64,000 nt of DNA from Pocillopora verrucosa (taxonomy: Eukaryota; Cnidaria; Anthozoa; Scleractinia; Pocilloporidae), in contig NC_089321.1 in the NCBI RefSeq assembly GCF_036669915.1, positions 8,418,449-8,482,448 on the forward strand, given 5' to 3'. Each line of letters opens with the position of its first letter. Within the stretch, counting starts at the first letter, position 1. The translations under genes and the position numbers were made by a program. Below, one piece after another: positions 12,501 through 24,485 of the stretch. The notes under the pieces were generated by a model that worked only from the letters and a program-made list of their open reading frames with translations, searched no databases and had not been told where the DNA came from.

Positions 12501-15500
12501 CACGAAATGGATTTACCTCCAAAACGGAAAGATTTGTGCAAATTTTCCCTTTGAATATGTGCAATCCTATATTGGACCTTAAGGTAAACCATGTAGTGCT
12601 GTAATAAACAACCACCGCAGCATGATTAGCCATGCCTAAAAGTTTTCGCCTCGTGATTTCAAAAGTCTTTGTACTATTGAAATTGTACCCAAAAAATAGG
12701 AATCGCAGTAGTATCGATGTTTTTAAACTTTTAAAAATGTGTTTTAGATTTATTTTTGCAACAATATTTTCAATCTTTTTTTAAAAATTTTTTTTCGACG
12801 TAGCTTGGATCTTTCGTGAGAAACACCGCCCCAGGTTTCAGGTTTGTTCGGAGCCGATAAAAACCAAAATCTCTTTAGGAAAGGACATGAAACAGAGATA
12901 TGAAGTAGAGTCAAACATAGCAGTTAAATGATAAATCATTCATGGGACAGTTTGCTTCCTTGGTGATTCAATGTCAATCAATACTGGTTTCGTATTTTGT
13001 TAAAAAATAGCAATAATTTCTAAACTGTTTCTTTTTCTATTTTGGGGCCAGATGTCTAATCGCGGAAAAGGGCGTTTTTTCGAAATTTTCTCACAGATGC
13101 TATGAGCTTAAGTCATTTTATTTCTAAAGGAAAGGTTTTAGTGGCTTGGATTCGTTCAACATTCTTTGGTAAAATGATATTTATCTAAGTATTTACTTTC
13201 CAGTGTTGTAAGTAGCATATAAGGTATTGCGTGTGACGCGCATGTCATCTCAAAGTAATTCGCTTGATTTATGATTTTACTTGGCCCGAAACCTGTCTCT
13301 ACGTGGGAGTAGACTAAAAGTCTCCCATGCATGTATGCTTTTCATATTATTCTGGCGTAACTCGCCGTGAAAAAACTACTTGTGAAGCACGATAAGTGGA
13401 TCTTTTGAAAATTACCGAAGTGAAAAACATGACCGTTTTCTAACAAGGTGTAAAAAGAGGCGCGTGCATTCAACAGCTTTCGAACGGTTGTTTATGAAAT
13501 GAAAGGTGTCAGGAGACACGTCTTCTTAACAGGTAATTCTTCATCTACACACATTTCCATGATGACTGCTTCGGCTAATTATACAGTTAGTTGTCGTGGT
13601 AATTATCTTCGGTGGTAAACCGTGGTCTAAGACACTTCTGTTGGATAATAGAGTGTCGGTAAAATCTTCTAATTTAATTATTTTTCCGATCACTTAATGT
13701 TCCTTTAAGATTTATAGTGATATACAAATTGTTCTGGAGAGATGTTCAATTTGATGGACTAGGCTTGATATAGCAACCCAGTGGGTCTTTGTTTCTTCAA
13801 CTGTCTTTGTCTAAAAGCCCCATTGTTGATCCAGCCTAAGACTATGGATGAGAACTCACCTCATTGTCTTTCAGCAGCCCATATACTCCCATTCTTTCAA
13901 CTTAACCCTCAAACCTTTGCATCGTAGAGGCTTCAAAATTGATTTGTTTAACATTATTTGAAAGCATACTAGCTGGTCATAAACGAGATCGAAAGAGCAA
14001 CTTTGTCGGTTGCAACTGGATGAAACTTTACATGTATTCTAAGATTCGTGTATTTTGTATCATTCGTACTCCACGTCTCGGTCCGATTTTAATTCTTAAT
14101 AATTTTTCTACCAAGATCAGGTAGAGAGCAACTCTATTGGGTAGACGAACGTTTCATATTTTTCGCTAATAATATCATGCATGTCCTGAAGACACGCTCC
14201 ATATGTGGGAACTGTATGTTTAAGTTGGATTAAAATGAAATATCTTTATTGGAATGAAACAGAAATGAAAGGATGGTATTAGACTTCAATCTTAGACTGA
14301 CCGTTATAAATTCTCATCAAGAAAACTGCAAGCAAAAAATACATCTTGAGTATCTGTCAAAACATGTAAATTTTGAGGATTGTGCTGAAAACAACATCCC
14401 GTGATAACAATACATTCTTTCTGTGATAATTGTTAGAAAGCATCATCAAGAGGGGTTTTCCGCTTAAGTCGAACAGCTGATGAAAAAAAAGAAAATCGTC
14501 AGAGAAAGTTTTAGTTATGCATGAACAGTTACGCAGAGAAATCTATTTCCCTTTTAATCAAGGTAGTAGAACTATTTAGCGGCGAGAGTGAAAGGTGCAG
14601 ATTTGCCTAAACAATTTCACTGAGGGGCCCAGGATTGAATTACAGCTTTCCTGGAGGCCAAAGCATACCTGACAAAAATTTTTATTGGCATGAATTCAAT
14701 AGGCTAGCTTTACCTCCGAAACCCAATACAAGCGAAATATGAAACACCAAATTTGCAGCTTTAAACAGCAAAACCATCAACTGTACAGCCATAATTTGTG
14801 TCACAACTCTGAAGAGAGTGTTCACCAGAATCATCAAAAGCTTCAAGGTTTACTTTTAGATGTGTACCAACTCAAACCTCGAGACTTGTCGGGCAAATGA
14901 TATTAGTGGGAAATGTTGATGTAAGGTCTTCACGTTTTGCAAGCTGGACATAAAAATGGCGAGAACCGCATCCTATAGGGTGCTTGTGTAAGTGCTCTAC
15001 CGAACAAAGTTCAATCATAAAAGAGATCAGCACATCAAATTAGAGAATGTCACACTGACTTTAATTTCAAAGTTTATGACAATTCAAAATTTCGATTCAA
15101 TCGTTGTGGGTATCCCAAAATTTTCTTCCTTTCGTATCAAACGTCTGCTATATCAGCGACAAAAATTACAGACTTCCAAGTTTAAATAAGTGAAGTCCTA
15201 ACAATATTTATTGGTGAAATCTTTTTAATTGTTTAAATCTTATTTTTTCCTTTTAAGGTTTTATATGAGCGAAATAATGGAAGCCTGTAGAGAAAGAGAT
15301 TTGAATGAGGGGAAAGTTGACACTCTTTCAACTGGGAAGTAAGGTAAGAAAACAAGCACCCATTAAATCACAGATGCCAATATTTCTATGAAAAATATTG
15401 CATCTGCCGCGAGCATGAAACAAAGAGGAAAATCTTATTGTACTATTTTTATCTATGACACACGTCCTGTATTCTGTTGGGATAGGCAATGTCTGAAGCC

Positions 15501-17231
15501 CTGTGCGTAAAAAGCCTAGCAAAGATTGTATGTATGTATCTTTCTTTATTCGAAGACCGAGTTCAAAATTTATCATCTTTCCCGTTTTGTTTTCCTTGGC
15601 TCTCTCTCACATCGAATTCAAATGCTCAGCCAATTCGTAAAATTCTTTGGCGGACCAAGAAAAATAGAGTAACATATGCCTCACCCTTTGGACTTTTTAC
15701 CATAATATTTTATTGAGTAGTTTTGGGTATGAAACTGAATATCTGTATAAGAAAATGAACGATAGAAAACTTGCAGTTATTGCAAAAAAATCGGCACACC
15801 TCGATCTTCACTTTTTTTCCTTTACACTAACGTCAGTACACATTTCAACTAAATACTCATCTGCTAGCTTAAGGATGTTCCGACGTGTTCTATCAGTATC
15901 TGTTCGATTGACGATCGGGAGCGTATTTTGAAATGAGGTCTTCCACTGCAATCATCAGTAGTCTAGGTTATTAGAGCGACTGTCGATAGACATTATCCGC
16001 GGTGTGAAATGCAGAAGGTAAAGAAGAAAGCCGTATGACCAAAAGCAGAGCTTAATTTGGATTAAAGTTTCGTCAGTTGTTGACTAACACCTTCTTTTTT
16101 CGTTTGGTCTTATGTAGGAAGTTCCTATGTAAAAGAGTAGCATGGTATTTAGAATTATTTCAGAGCAAAGTAGAACCGCTTTTTTGAGACCATATGTAAT
16201 TTATACAAACGATTTGTGTCAGCGTTTATTTTTTGAGGACATCGTTCAGCAGTCGTATTGTTAAGACTGAAAAAAACGTTCATTGAGTTATAAACCCACT
16301 GATTGGTATTACTCGAGGCCTCTTGATCGCTTAAAAAAAGACAGAAATTTCCCTTCCTTGTTATCGTAAAAATAAAGCAAAAAATCTAACCAGTTGTAGT
16401 AAGTTCAAACGCTGTTTATTTTTTGCATCACACGGCCAGTCTTCTCCTCTATAATAATTAGGAAATTACATCATTTTGCAGCAAATCTTCTAAATTTTTA
16501 AACCCCTTAACCAAATTAGAGGCAAAAATATTCTTAAATGTGAATTATTTCGTATTAGGATAACATTGGAAACGTCTTAAAATAGTCCAGAAGTACCCTG
16601 TTATGTTTACGAGTCACCTAAAACAAAGAAAATAAAGAAGTCAGAACATACGAGTCTAGTAGAATAACTTTGACCAAACAAAGGAGGAGTCCACAGGCCC
16701 TCCCACCCGAAGTCTCAGTAAGGTAATATGAAAGGGCGTTCCTTGTTGGGTTCCCTGCAAAACCCGCACGAGTTTAGGGAATGCGTCATGGCGTCTATGG
16801 GTCCGCGCAAGCTCGGCACCGTATTTCCTGATCACTGCAAATACCGTAGATATCTTCCATGCTGTGCTGTGTCAGTGATATTCATATCGTCGACTTAATG
16901 AAACGTGAGTCGTTGTCAGGCTTTCTGCGCCTATTTAACTCGTTAGGTCTGGAAACGAGGGTGATAATACCACGTGACGACTTCAGTTACTCATAGATTG
17001 CACTCTAGGTAATAACCATAAGTCTAGCAATCTTCAATTTCTATCAGACGCTACAAAAAAGTGGCCATGGTACTACTGTGATAATTTTGTTCTTCTCATA
17101 CCGTTTGCAAAGAGTTATTTCATTCTTCGTTCTCCATGGCAGCACCATCCAGCTTCCTTCAATAGTGCATCAAGAGTAGAATTTATATGAAGAAAATTAT
17201 TTTTGTCGGAAAATCGAAGCAAAATGAACAG
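9569..17231. other. Non-coding stretch, including a GC-richer island
   Basis: About 7.7 kb of AT-rich DNA with T and A runs and no recognisable coding exon on either strand. One segment, about 16680-17000, is clearly richer in G, C and CpG than its surroundings and has no long open frame; it may be a regulatory element or a non-coding RNA. Confidence 0.4.
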
Positions 17232-17303
17232 TTCCCATACCGGGAGTCGAACCCGGGCCGCCTGGGTGAAAACCAGGAATCCTAACCGCTAGACCATATG
17301 GGA
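17232..17303 (-). tRNA. tRNA-Glu (anticodon TTC)
   Basis: A complete 72-base tRNA gene read on the minus strand. The acceptor arm TCCCATA/TATGGGA pairs perfectly, the D arm includes TAGCGGTTAGGA, the anticodon stem CCTGG/CCAGG holds loop TTTTCAC with anticodon TTC, and the T arm is CCGGG TTCGACT CCCGG. Internal A and B boxes are intact. A run of four T on the coding strand (17221-17224 read in reverse) about 8 bases past the end fits Pol III termination. No intron. CCA is not encoded, as expected in a eukaryote. Confidence 0.97.
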
Positions 17304-17736
17304 AATTATACCAAGAAGGATTCAAATAATTATCAGTATAATTGGCCAGTCGGGTGGAGGCGAATACATGGAAGAGTGATTGCATTCTGGAAATTAAACT
17401 GTCCCGGTTGCAGGACTTTGTCCTCCACCTGCCAAACTAAAATAGGGTCACCAAGTTGGAAATACAGAGCCTTAATACCTCCATCGAAAATGTACTCAGT
17501 GATGGAAGTTTTTTACAAGTTCATTACCGTGCACCAATAAACTGCATTTTCTAAATGAAAAAGTAGCAAACGGTCAAATAAGTCATAAAAATTTATAATT
17601 TTCTTAAATTATACCAATTAATACAAAGAAGCTTTTTCATCGAGTAATTTGTTCTTCTGATCGGGACCATCAGCTTGCTTGAACCATTGAGATGTTTATG
17701 TAGAATTGTAAACTAAAAAGAATAGTTTTCATACTG

Positions 17737-17808
17737 TTCCCACACCGGGAATTGAACCCGGGCCGCCTGGGTGAAAACCAGGAATCCTAACCACTAGACC
17801 ATATGGGA
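17737..17808 (-). tRNA. tRNA-Glu (anticodon TTC), second copy
   Basis: A second complete 72-base gene on the minus strand, about 430 bp from the first. Acceptor arm TCCCATA/TGTGGGA has one G-U pair. D loop is AGTGGTT, anticodon loop TTTTCAC (TTC), T arm CCGGG TTCAATT CCCGG. A T run on the coding strand (A run at about 17715-17719 on +) lies roughly 18 bases downstream. It differs from the first copy at a few loop and stem positions, and the flanks are unrelated, so it is not a simple recent segmental duplicate. Confidence 0.96.
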
Positions 17809-18513
17809 TTAAGTGATACACCACGCTAACAAAATCAATATTATTTCCTATGTGGTAGGAGCCACCACCCCGCTCCATGGATCATTTTTGGGAAAATTCG
17901 CCATGGGTCGTGACTCGCATAAGGTCTTCTGGGTAGGAGCTCTAGTTGACACCCAGTCAGCCCGATATGGGAAACGCCCTAAAGTAGTTTCAATTCAATT
18001 TTCTTTTCCCTGCCTATTTTTGTGTTGAGATTTAAGTGTATATCAAATCACAAACTTTAAACTTCTGTTTTTGCTTTTATTCAAACTTCCAAAACTTAAA
18101 GGACGAGAAGGACTCAGGTTCCTTTTTGACACCTAAGGCAGCCCATGCCAAATTTTCAGTCTTACTCAAGATGAGACAAATTGAACGAATGTTCAAATTA
18201 TATATATTGTGAATCTTATGTCCAAAAAGATTTAATGAAAGGTTTGTGGGAGCAGAAAAGGCGTGGAGTGGAGAGGTTACGCACACATAGCAAGTTAATG
18301 ACTCGTTGGTTTTGATTCTCGCGCAGAGTTCTTCGTTAGTTTTCTTCGGTTATGACAAACCACTTCTTTTTGAATTGGAAACTGAGAAGACGAGAATATT
18401 ATTATCTTATATGGTGAATGTAAAATCTTTTTTAAATAATATACTATTATACTTACCGCTGACCGCTACTTTTACCACCCTCTCGCCATTCCCTCGTTTT
18501 ACTGTTGGCACGA
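17809..18513. other. Spacer between tRNA copies
   Basis: About 0.7 kb without a supportable gene. A short GC-richer segment (about 17850-17985) has no recognisable domain in any frame. Confidence 0.35.
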
Positions 18514-18584
18514 CTTCATATGGTCTGGCGGTTAGGATTTCTGGTTTTCACTCAGTCGACCCAGGTTCCACTCACGGTGAAAGA
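18514..18584 (+). pseudogene. tRNA-Glu pseudogene
   Basis: Aligns along its whole length with the neighbouring tRNA-Glu(TTC) genes: CATATGGTCTGGCGGTTAGG at the 5' side, then CTGGTTTTCAC and CCAGGTTCCACTCACGG. The acceptor arm no longer pairs (CTTCATA against GAAAGA), the B box has a C instead of G in GGTTCCA, and the anticodon stem has mismatches. It is a decayed copy on the plus strand, unlikely to give a functional tRNA. Confidence 0.85.
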
Positions 18585-19317
18585 AGTAATTTTTTTTTTG
18601 CAAAATACATACAATGTATCTATAGACAATTTTTTTAAAAGTAAGCAAGGAACTGAACTGATTTTCCCATTCATTTACTGATGGAAACTCTCGTTATCGG
18701 AAGATTGCTGAGAATTAAGTCAATTTCATCAAATTTAATTCAATCTTCTTCTTTCGTATGCAAGTAAAAAAAAACGCAACTCGGGTCCTGTATAAAATGA
18801 CGATTGACCTAGTGACGTGCTCATTCTCCTCTTTAAGTGGAGATAACATTCATTTGGAGATAAAAGGATATTTTAAGAGAGAATGGTCATAAAGTTGATC
18901 GAGCTATTAAAGGTTGTAAGGTTCAGGGCAAGTCGTACTTAACTATTTACAATCCTCTTGATGTATGTAAACTTTATTTTTGATTTGACCTCGTCTGGAG
19001 CCAAGTTGAGTGTAATGTCTGGATCAACCTCATTTGAACCTTTTAACTGGCTCCTAATCTGACTCAGAAGTGGGGAGGCCTGGGTCTACAGGGAACATTT
19101 TTATTAATAAGTGTCTAGATTTCTAGTCTAAAATGGAGATGTCTGAGCCTGATACTCAAGATTTTCCTGAAGCAATGGCAAGTATTGTAGGTTTAGAATC
19201 CAATTTATAGTGCTATAATCTGAAAAGTAAACAGCTGAAAAAAAATTTCCGAGCTTGAAAATAATTGACATTTTGGAGAAAAAGACCTTTTTGTAAGAAG
19301 ACTAAAAGAAGACCTTT
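18585..19317. other. Spacer between tRNA relics
   Basis: About 0.7 kb of AT-rich DNA; I see nothing supportable in it. Confidence 0.3.
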
Positions 19318-19387
19318 CTACGCCGGGATTCAAACCCAGGCCATCTGTTCGTAAGCCAATTATCCTTATAGTTTTACCAAATGAAAT
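19318..19387 (-). pseudogene. Decayed tRNA-derived sequence
   Basis: Read on the minus strand, this 70-base segment has a good B box (GGGTTTGAATCCC with pairing CTGGG/CCCGG partly kept), ATTTGGTAAAACTATAAGGAT in the A-box position and a middle similar to the tRNA-Glu anticodon arm, but the anticodon stem does not pair. It is most likely another decayed tRNA-Glu copy; descent from a different tRNA cannot be excluded. Confidence 0.6.
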
Positions 19388-19672
19388 GCTTGGGAGTTTG
19401 TGATTGATAGTCTGTATGGCGACTGGATAAACTGATGATATTCATTCGGCTATGGTATTGTTTGCTCCTCCAACCGATAAAATTTTAATATAATCATAGA
19501 CAAAAAGGTGTTCCAAGTCTGCTGAGCTATAATCGTAATTTTCTATTCTGAATTAATAAATTAACACCCAAAAGATTGAGCTAACAAGTAACATAACTGA
19601 TCTCCAAAGAAATCAAATGTTTCATCAGAAGTAAGAGGACAGCAGCGGAAATTACTCAGGGCCTTTATCGTA

Positions 19673-19744
19673 TCCCATATGGTCTAGCGGTTAGGATTCC
19701 TGGCTTTCACCCAGGCGGCCCGGGTTCGACTCCCGGTATGGGAA
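19673..19744 (+). tRNA. tRNA-Glu (anticodon TTC), third copy
   Basis: A complete 72-base gene on the plus strand. Acceptor arm TCCCATA (19673-19679) pairs perfectly with TATGGGA (19737-19743). D arm contains CTAGCGGTTAGG, anticodon stem CCTGG/CCAGG encloses CTTTCAC with anticodon TTC, and the T arm is CCGGG TTCGACT CCCGG. The 3' T run is about 43 bases away, further than in the first two copies. It matches the canonical animal tRNA-Glu(UUC) very closely. Confidence 0.97.
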
Positions 19745-22350
19745 CAGTGTAAGGTGTTGCCGGTGTGATCATTTCAAATAAGGAAATTTTTCGGCACGAA
19801 TTAGTTCAATTTTTTCATGCTCTTAATTAAAAGTCATAATGATCTTCAGACAAAACCAAGCGAAGCTTTTTCCCTGCTATCGTGTGTCTTTTTAAAAAAA
19901 TCATATTTTCAAGAAAAATAGTCAATACCCTTTGACCGTTTTTTAATGTTTATTCATTATAAGAAAGGAACAAAATAAACGACGAAATGATATACATATG
20001 AATGGATAGGTGAATTAAAAGATAAATTTTTATATGATAGCAGTCACATCTAGTATGATCACAAAGAAAAGTTCCCTTTAGCTACCAGATTTAGTGATGG
20101 ATAGTTCTGACCCAACTCCAGTGGAAACTATCAATTTTGCATGCATACTATTTTCATTGTAAGTTTCTGGACATGAAAGCTAAATTATTTGAAATCACTT
20201 TAATAAACGAAAGAATAAAAGCTTTTTATATTCTTGACTGAAAAAAACCGATCTCGAGTTTCGATCCCTTCCAAAGGATCCGGAATCGATCCTGTGTGTA
20301 ATCTGTCTTGGAAACCTTAGCCAAGTGTTTGTTGCTGAGGTCAGTTTTAATGTGCGAAAATCAGATTCAAGCTTTCAGGATGTCAAGTGATGCAAAAGGG
20401 TTACTCTCTCAAACTGCAATTTTCAAGGTGGAGTGAAAAAAAATGATGTCTTCGTGAATTCAAATTTACAGTCACGATTAATTAAATTTTCTCGTAGTTT
20501 TGAAATCTGCATGACTTAGCGAATGTGTCTTTCTTACTTCAAAATTTTTAGATTCTAAAGTGAATTACATAATTTTTGCTAAAAAAAATACAAAGAAGCC
20601 TTAAAGATTTCAATTCAAGCATTTTTATTTTTGTCTATGTTTATGTTATTTCTCGAAATCCCTACGCGCCACCAAAGATTTCTTTTCCTCACCTTGGTTT
20701 TGTGTAATAATCTTGGATCAAATAACTTTTTTCCGGAAACACATGAATTGGATTTCTAATTCCAAACCATTTTGTGGGAATGCACTTCAAAGAATAACAA
20801 CAACAAAAAAATACTTATTAATCTTAAGCATGTGGTTATCAAAAATAGAGAGGATATACGTAACACCTTGTTAGATTTGGGTGTGCGGACAGCAGGAAAC
20901 AAAGAACACTTTATTGAGCGATATTAGTTTAAAATTACCTTTTCTTGCAAGAACCAGTTACTCGATTCACGAAACTTCTATAGAAATAGACTCGTCATTG
21001 AAACTTTTCTAGATGAGCGTTGAAATCAGCCTGAACGCTTTTCATCGACTGTTGCAATTTGTAAACTGTCGACTCAGTGTACGATGAAATACATGTTAAT
21101 TGAGAGGACAAGTAATTCCATTCTTTCCGTTCTCGGTGCCGACACTAATTAAAAGCAAGTAATTGCTGCCCAGACTATTCAAAGCCTGCACAATAAGATT
21201 TTTAAACCAAAAAAGCTTTACTCGGTAATTTGGAACTCTCAGTTTTTTTTTTTTTATCTCAGTGCACAAACTGGTTAGCATTTCCGGATATCTTAGGCGT
21301 TTTTCGTGCGTATGGGAAGAATCTAAAAGAGTTCCATACGATATTTCTCACAACTGAGAACTGTGAAATAAGTAACGACTGATATCTTCAAGCAACCATA
21401 ATTTCCGTGGTTTGCGTCAAGTTGCGAAAACCGAATTTTCTTCGAGGAGGTTCTTTGTCCCGCGAAATAAAACAACGGTACAACAGCTCTAACAATTTGT
21501 TAATTTAATAAATAAACGCCTTCTCTTTTCAGTTTCTCGTTAGTGAGCCATTAATCATTCCGAGACAACCAGACTGACAGAAAAGATTCAGCTATTTCTA
21601 CTGCTGAGTAAAAATACAGACGTGAGAACATTCTCCAACATCGATAGCCACACACTTTGGAAGTTGATGATACAATTGTCTAAGAATGGATGCCGCGATC
21701 ATTCGTTTGCAGTTCAAGTATAGAATGCATACTTCGTGGATGCTTTGTACGTTCAATTCTGAAATTACGTAGCAAAGGAGGCGCAGTCTCAACCGAGTTT
21801 ATGATAATCGTTGACAAGGATCTCGTCGGTCATCACAAAAATTGTTATTCAAAACATCACATGGATGTTAGAATAACACTCGGATGACGAAGCTTCTTTA
21901 AAATAACAAACCATAGAAAGCTGGCTAGAATAATAGACCTAATAATTTCACTAGAAGTTAACAAGTATTATTTGTTTGTAAGAACGCAACATTTATGATT
22001 TTAGGGCCTATTTTTAGAATACGCTGGTGGCCTAGAAACCCAATAAACTTGACTGTCCTATTTAAATCCCTCTTTCGTGTTAAAGGCGCTAAACGAAAAT
22101 ATGATCAGTGCAAAATCTTTTCGCCATGCGGGGAGATTCCCATGAAGTCCTTAACCCTACTTACATACCAATTTAAAGCTAACGCGGGTGATAAATTCCT
22201 TACGGCAAGTTTTCATGTCATCGATTCTCTATAGCGAGTTAGCATTGTTCGAAGCCAATCGCTTCGTAACGTTGATTGAAGAACTTTGGCCTAAGTACAA
22301 CCTTGAGTGTTTGTATTTATTTACAATCCCCAACGCGCAAGCGGCACTAC
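19745..22350. other. Intergenic stretch upstream of the second Hox gene
   Basis: About 2.6 kb of AT-rich DNA with no supportable coding exon; a T run lies at about 21243-21254. Its right end borders the putative promoter of the Hox2-like gene. Confidence 0.4.
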
Positions 22351-22358
22351 TATAAAAG
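22351..22358 (+). promoter_or_regulatory. TATA-like box, possible promoter of the Hox2-like gene
   Basis: TATAAAAG on the coding strand, 616 bp before the chosen start codon, the best TATA match in the upstream kilobase. If used, the leader would be about 0.6 kb long. The 13-mer TATAAAAGTCAAT starting here also occurs at 33764 and 36345, so it could instead belong to a dispersed repeat. Confidence 0.3.
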
Positions 22359-22681
22359 TCAATATGGTGACTGACTGGCAGGTTATTAATCATAGGTCAA
22401 CAGGTGATTCCACAAATGAAAAACATTTGCGCCAGCGAGACTCCATTTGGAACACGCGATAAAAGATTCCGTTTGTGTCATGTGCTGAAATAGTTGTAGA
22501 CCGACCGCCAGTATTTTTGCACCGCCCCTTAGCGTTTTCCTCCTCGTGGGATACTGATCAAAGAGACTGACGGAGATTTATGGCTCAATTGCCATGAAGA
22601 TTTATTGCAGGTTATCTTAACACTTGTTACAGTGTTGTGTTTCATTCAGATCCCCGGGAAAGCTTTTCAATATGGCTAAAA

Positions 22682-22972
22682 ATGACATTAAAGTACTTCA
22701 AAGAAAAATCGTCAATAAGGGCCTGTAGTGCGTGCAGAGTAGGAGACACTACTCTCCGCTTGAGTTTTCACCGTCTGTTTAGCAAGTTGTCTGGTTTAAT
22801 GTATGTGCAGAAGGTGCATGAAAAATTACCCACCAAGTACTCTGCACTCGACAACGTTGAGGTCATGAACCCAGAGTGGTACTTGATTCTGATTGGTGGA
22901 AATGGGTCACGTGAAGCGGTAAAAACTCCCTCCACTAGTCGATTTGTCATAACTCATGTTGTTAAGGGTTAA
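22682..22972 (+). other. Upstream open reading frame ending one base before the Hox start
   Basis: An ATG-initiated frame of 96 codons in the presumed leader of the Hox2-like gene. Its TAA (22970-22972) is separated from the Hox ATG (22974) by one base. The peptide has no recognised domain. A TTTCATTCAG sequence just upstream (ending at about 22651) resembles a splice acceptor, so a leader intron is possible. It could act as a translational control uORF if it is transcribed; being chance open sequence is also plausible. Confidence 0.3.
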
Positions 22973-22973
22973 G

Positions 22974-23310
22974 ATGTCAGGCCCAAATAAATCATCTTCG
23001 ACAAACATGGCCCGTCCGTTGCTTTATCCAACATCGGCAGAGATTTATGCTCAGCAATACACTTCGCAGCTGTCCTCGACATTTGAGCGCCAAATCAATT
23101 TGACAGGGAATTATTTTCCCTTTCTAGAAGTTTCAACCCGGAGAACTTCAAGCCAAAATTACAACACCCCGCCATCACGACAGAGCTTTCATGGTGAAGA
23201 CACAAGAACGACCTTGTCTCATCAAACAACGCCGATACCAGACTATCTCCTTCAGCCAATTTATCCGTGGATGAAGTCAAAGAAAGGCGGTAAATCGGAC
23301 TTTGGATTTG
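22974..23310 (+). CDS. Hox2-like homeobox gene, exon 1 with YPWM hexapeptide
   Basis: First coding exon of a 221-residue Hox protein. I chose the ATG at 22974 (A at -3); another in-frame ATG at 22956 would add six residues but has a weaker context. The N-terminal part is rich in Ser, Thr, Tyr, Gln and Pro. The perfect hexapeptide core IYPWMK lies at residues 96-101 (YPWM 97-100), the motif that binds PBC/Exd-Pbx TALE partners, 16 residues before the homeodomain. The preferred donor is TTTG|GTAGGT at 23310/23311 (phase 1). An alternative donor GGCG|GTAAAT at 23289/23290 keeps the same frame and would shorten the linker by seven residues. The intron is 846 bp. Confidence 0.88.
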
Positions 23311-24156
23311 GTAGGTCATCTTTTTGGCAACTGCTGATAACCTTATTTTTCTTTTGGATAACTTGTCCGTAGCTTTTTAGCGTGAGATGAAATCTGGAGG
23401 TTTTTTTTTTTTTTCCTGCGGCTCAGAAGAAAGCGGAACAAAGCTAATCCGGTTTTCCTTCATTCACTTGGCGCACGACGACTCAATAGTTGACTTACAA
23501 ACATTGAATGACCTTTTCGAGATTTTAGAATGGTTCGTTTGTCCTCTATTATATAATATTGAGTATCTCTTCTGTCAAAAGGGCGGAGGTTTGAAGAGTA
23601 AGATGTCTCTTCTTGTGATTAATGAAGTCCGCATTGAGCTAATTTTGTTGCTCGGTGAGCTAATAGATGCCAACGAAAGATCGCATGTTGACATTCATTT
23701 GTAACAGGCAGTACACGGGGATGTTTGCAAACATCTACCTGACATTGTTAGCATGTTGAGACGTTCTCATTGGTGAGAGAGTTTGTTTGATTATGGGACC
23801 ATGTGCCTATTGAATAACAAATAGACATCCCATTAGATCTGAAGTGAAATCTTCCTTTACCCGAATTTAAAGCTTGAACTTTGAGCAATTGGGGCGGAAG
23901 AGAACTGTTACTTATAAAGTAAGTCGTTTCTTAGATGTGGGATTCCGAGTCATTGTTCTATTTTAAATTGCCTTTTCAAATTTCTATTCATTTCACACCA
24001 GCATTTAGTGCTGATTTTCAAAATTGCGTTCGAACCCATGGCCTTGGACAGTTCACTTACGCTAGCTGTTTCCCCTCGCATATTGTCATTTAAAAATGCT
24101 TTGCTTTTCTTCAATGAGAGCTTTCTTTTCATGTCTCCTTTATTTCAAATTTTCAG
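23311..24156 (+). other. Intron of the Hox2-like gene
   Basis: 846 bp between the predicted donor (GTAGGT) and an acceptor with a good pyrimidine tract (ATTTCAAATTTTCAG, AG at 24155-24156). It contains a T run (about 23401-23414) and chance open frames only. Confidence 0.7.
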
Positions 24157-24485
24157 GCCAGAGACAAGCGAAGCGGCACAGAACGAGTTATACGAACAAG
24201 CAGCTTCTAGAATTGGAGAAAGAGTTTCACTTCAACAAGTATCTGTGCAGTTCTAGAAGGAGCGAGATTGCAAAGACCCTTAGTCTGTCTGAACGACAAG
24301 TCAAGATCTGGTTTCAAAACCGTCGAATGAAATGGAAAAAAGATGAAAAAGTTAATGAAGGCTCCGAGAAAACTAGTCCGCGATTTATGGACACCCAAGA
24401 AACACAGCGACACATAATGTCTTGTTCCCCTCTCTGCCATTCACCGCCCGTTCGTCAAGCGTGTCAAGCTGAAAACTTTCACTGA
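24157..24485 (+). CDS. Hox2-like homeobox gene, exon 2 (homeodomain)
   Basis: This exon completes codon 113 as Gly and encodes residues 113-221, with a homeodomain at 117-176 (bases 24168-24347). [20 protein letters not shown] is close to the signature of bilaterian Hox2/proboscipedia proteins, followed by [18 protein letters not shown] with W48 and N51 intact. The hexapeptide in exon 1 supports a true Hox gene and not the ParaHox gene Gsx. In anthozoan nomenclature it is nearest in kind to the Anthox7/8 (HoxC/D) type; I infer this from signature residues, without a tree. The 45-residue tail is rich in Ser, Cys, His and Pro. It acts as a nuclear patterning transcription factor. Confidence 0.92.

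Noticed and set aside
16844..16860. miR-100/miR-10-like sequence (CCGTAGAT)
   Set aside because: Only eight bases match and the rest of the mature sequence and hairpin are missing.
22637..22681. Extra coding upstream of the uORF
   Set aside because: No ATG; a splice-acceptor-like TTTCATTCAG suggests leader sequence instead.
23387..23704. 105-codon open frame inside the Hox2-like intron
   Set aside because: Starts at a poly-T tract, encodes no domain and lies wholly in a predicted intron.
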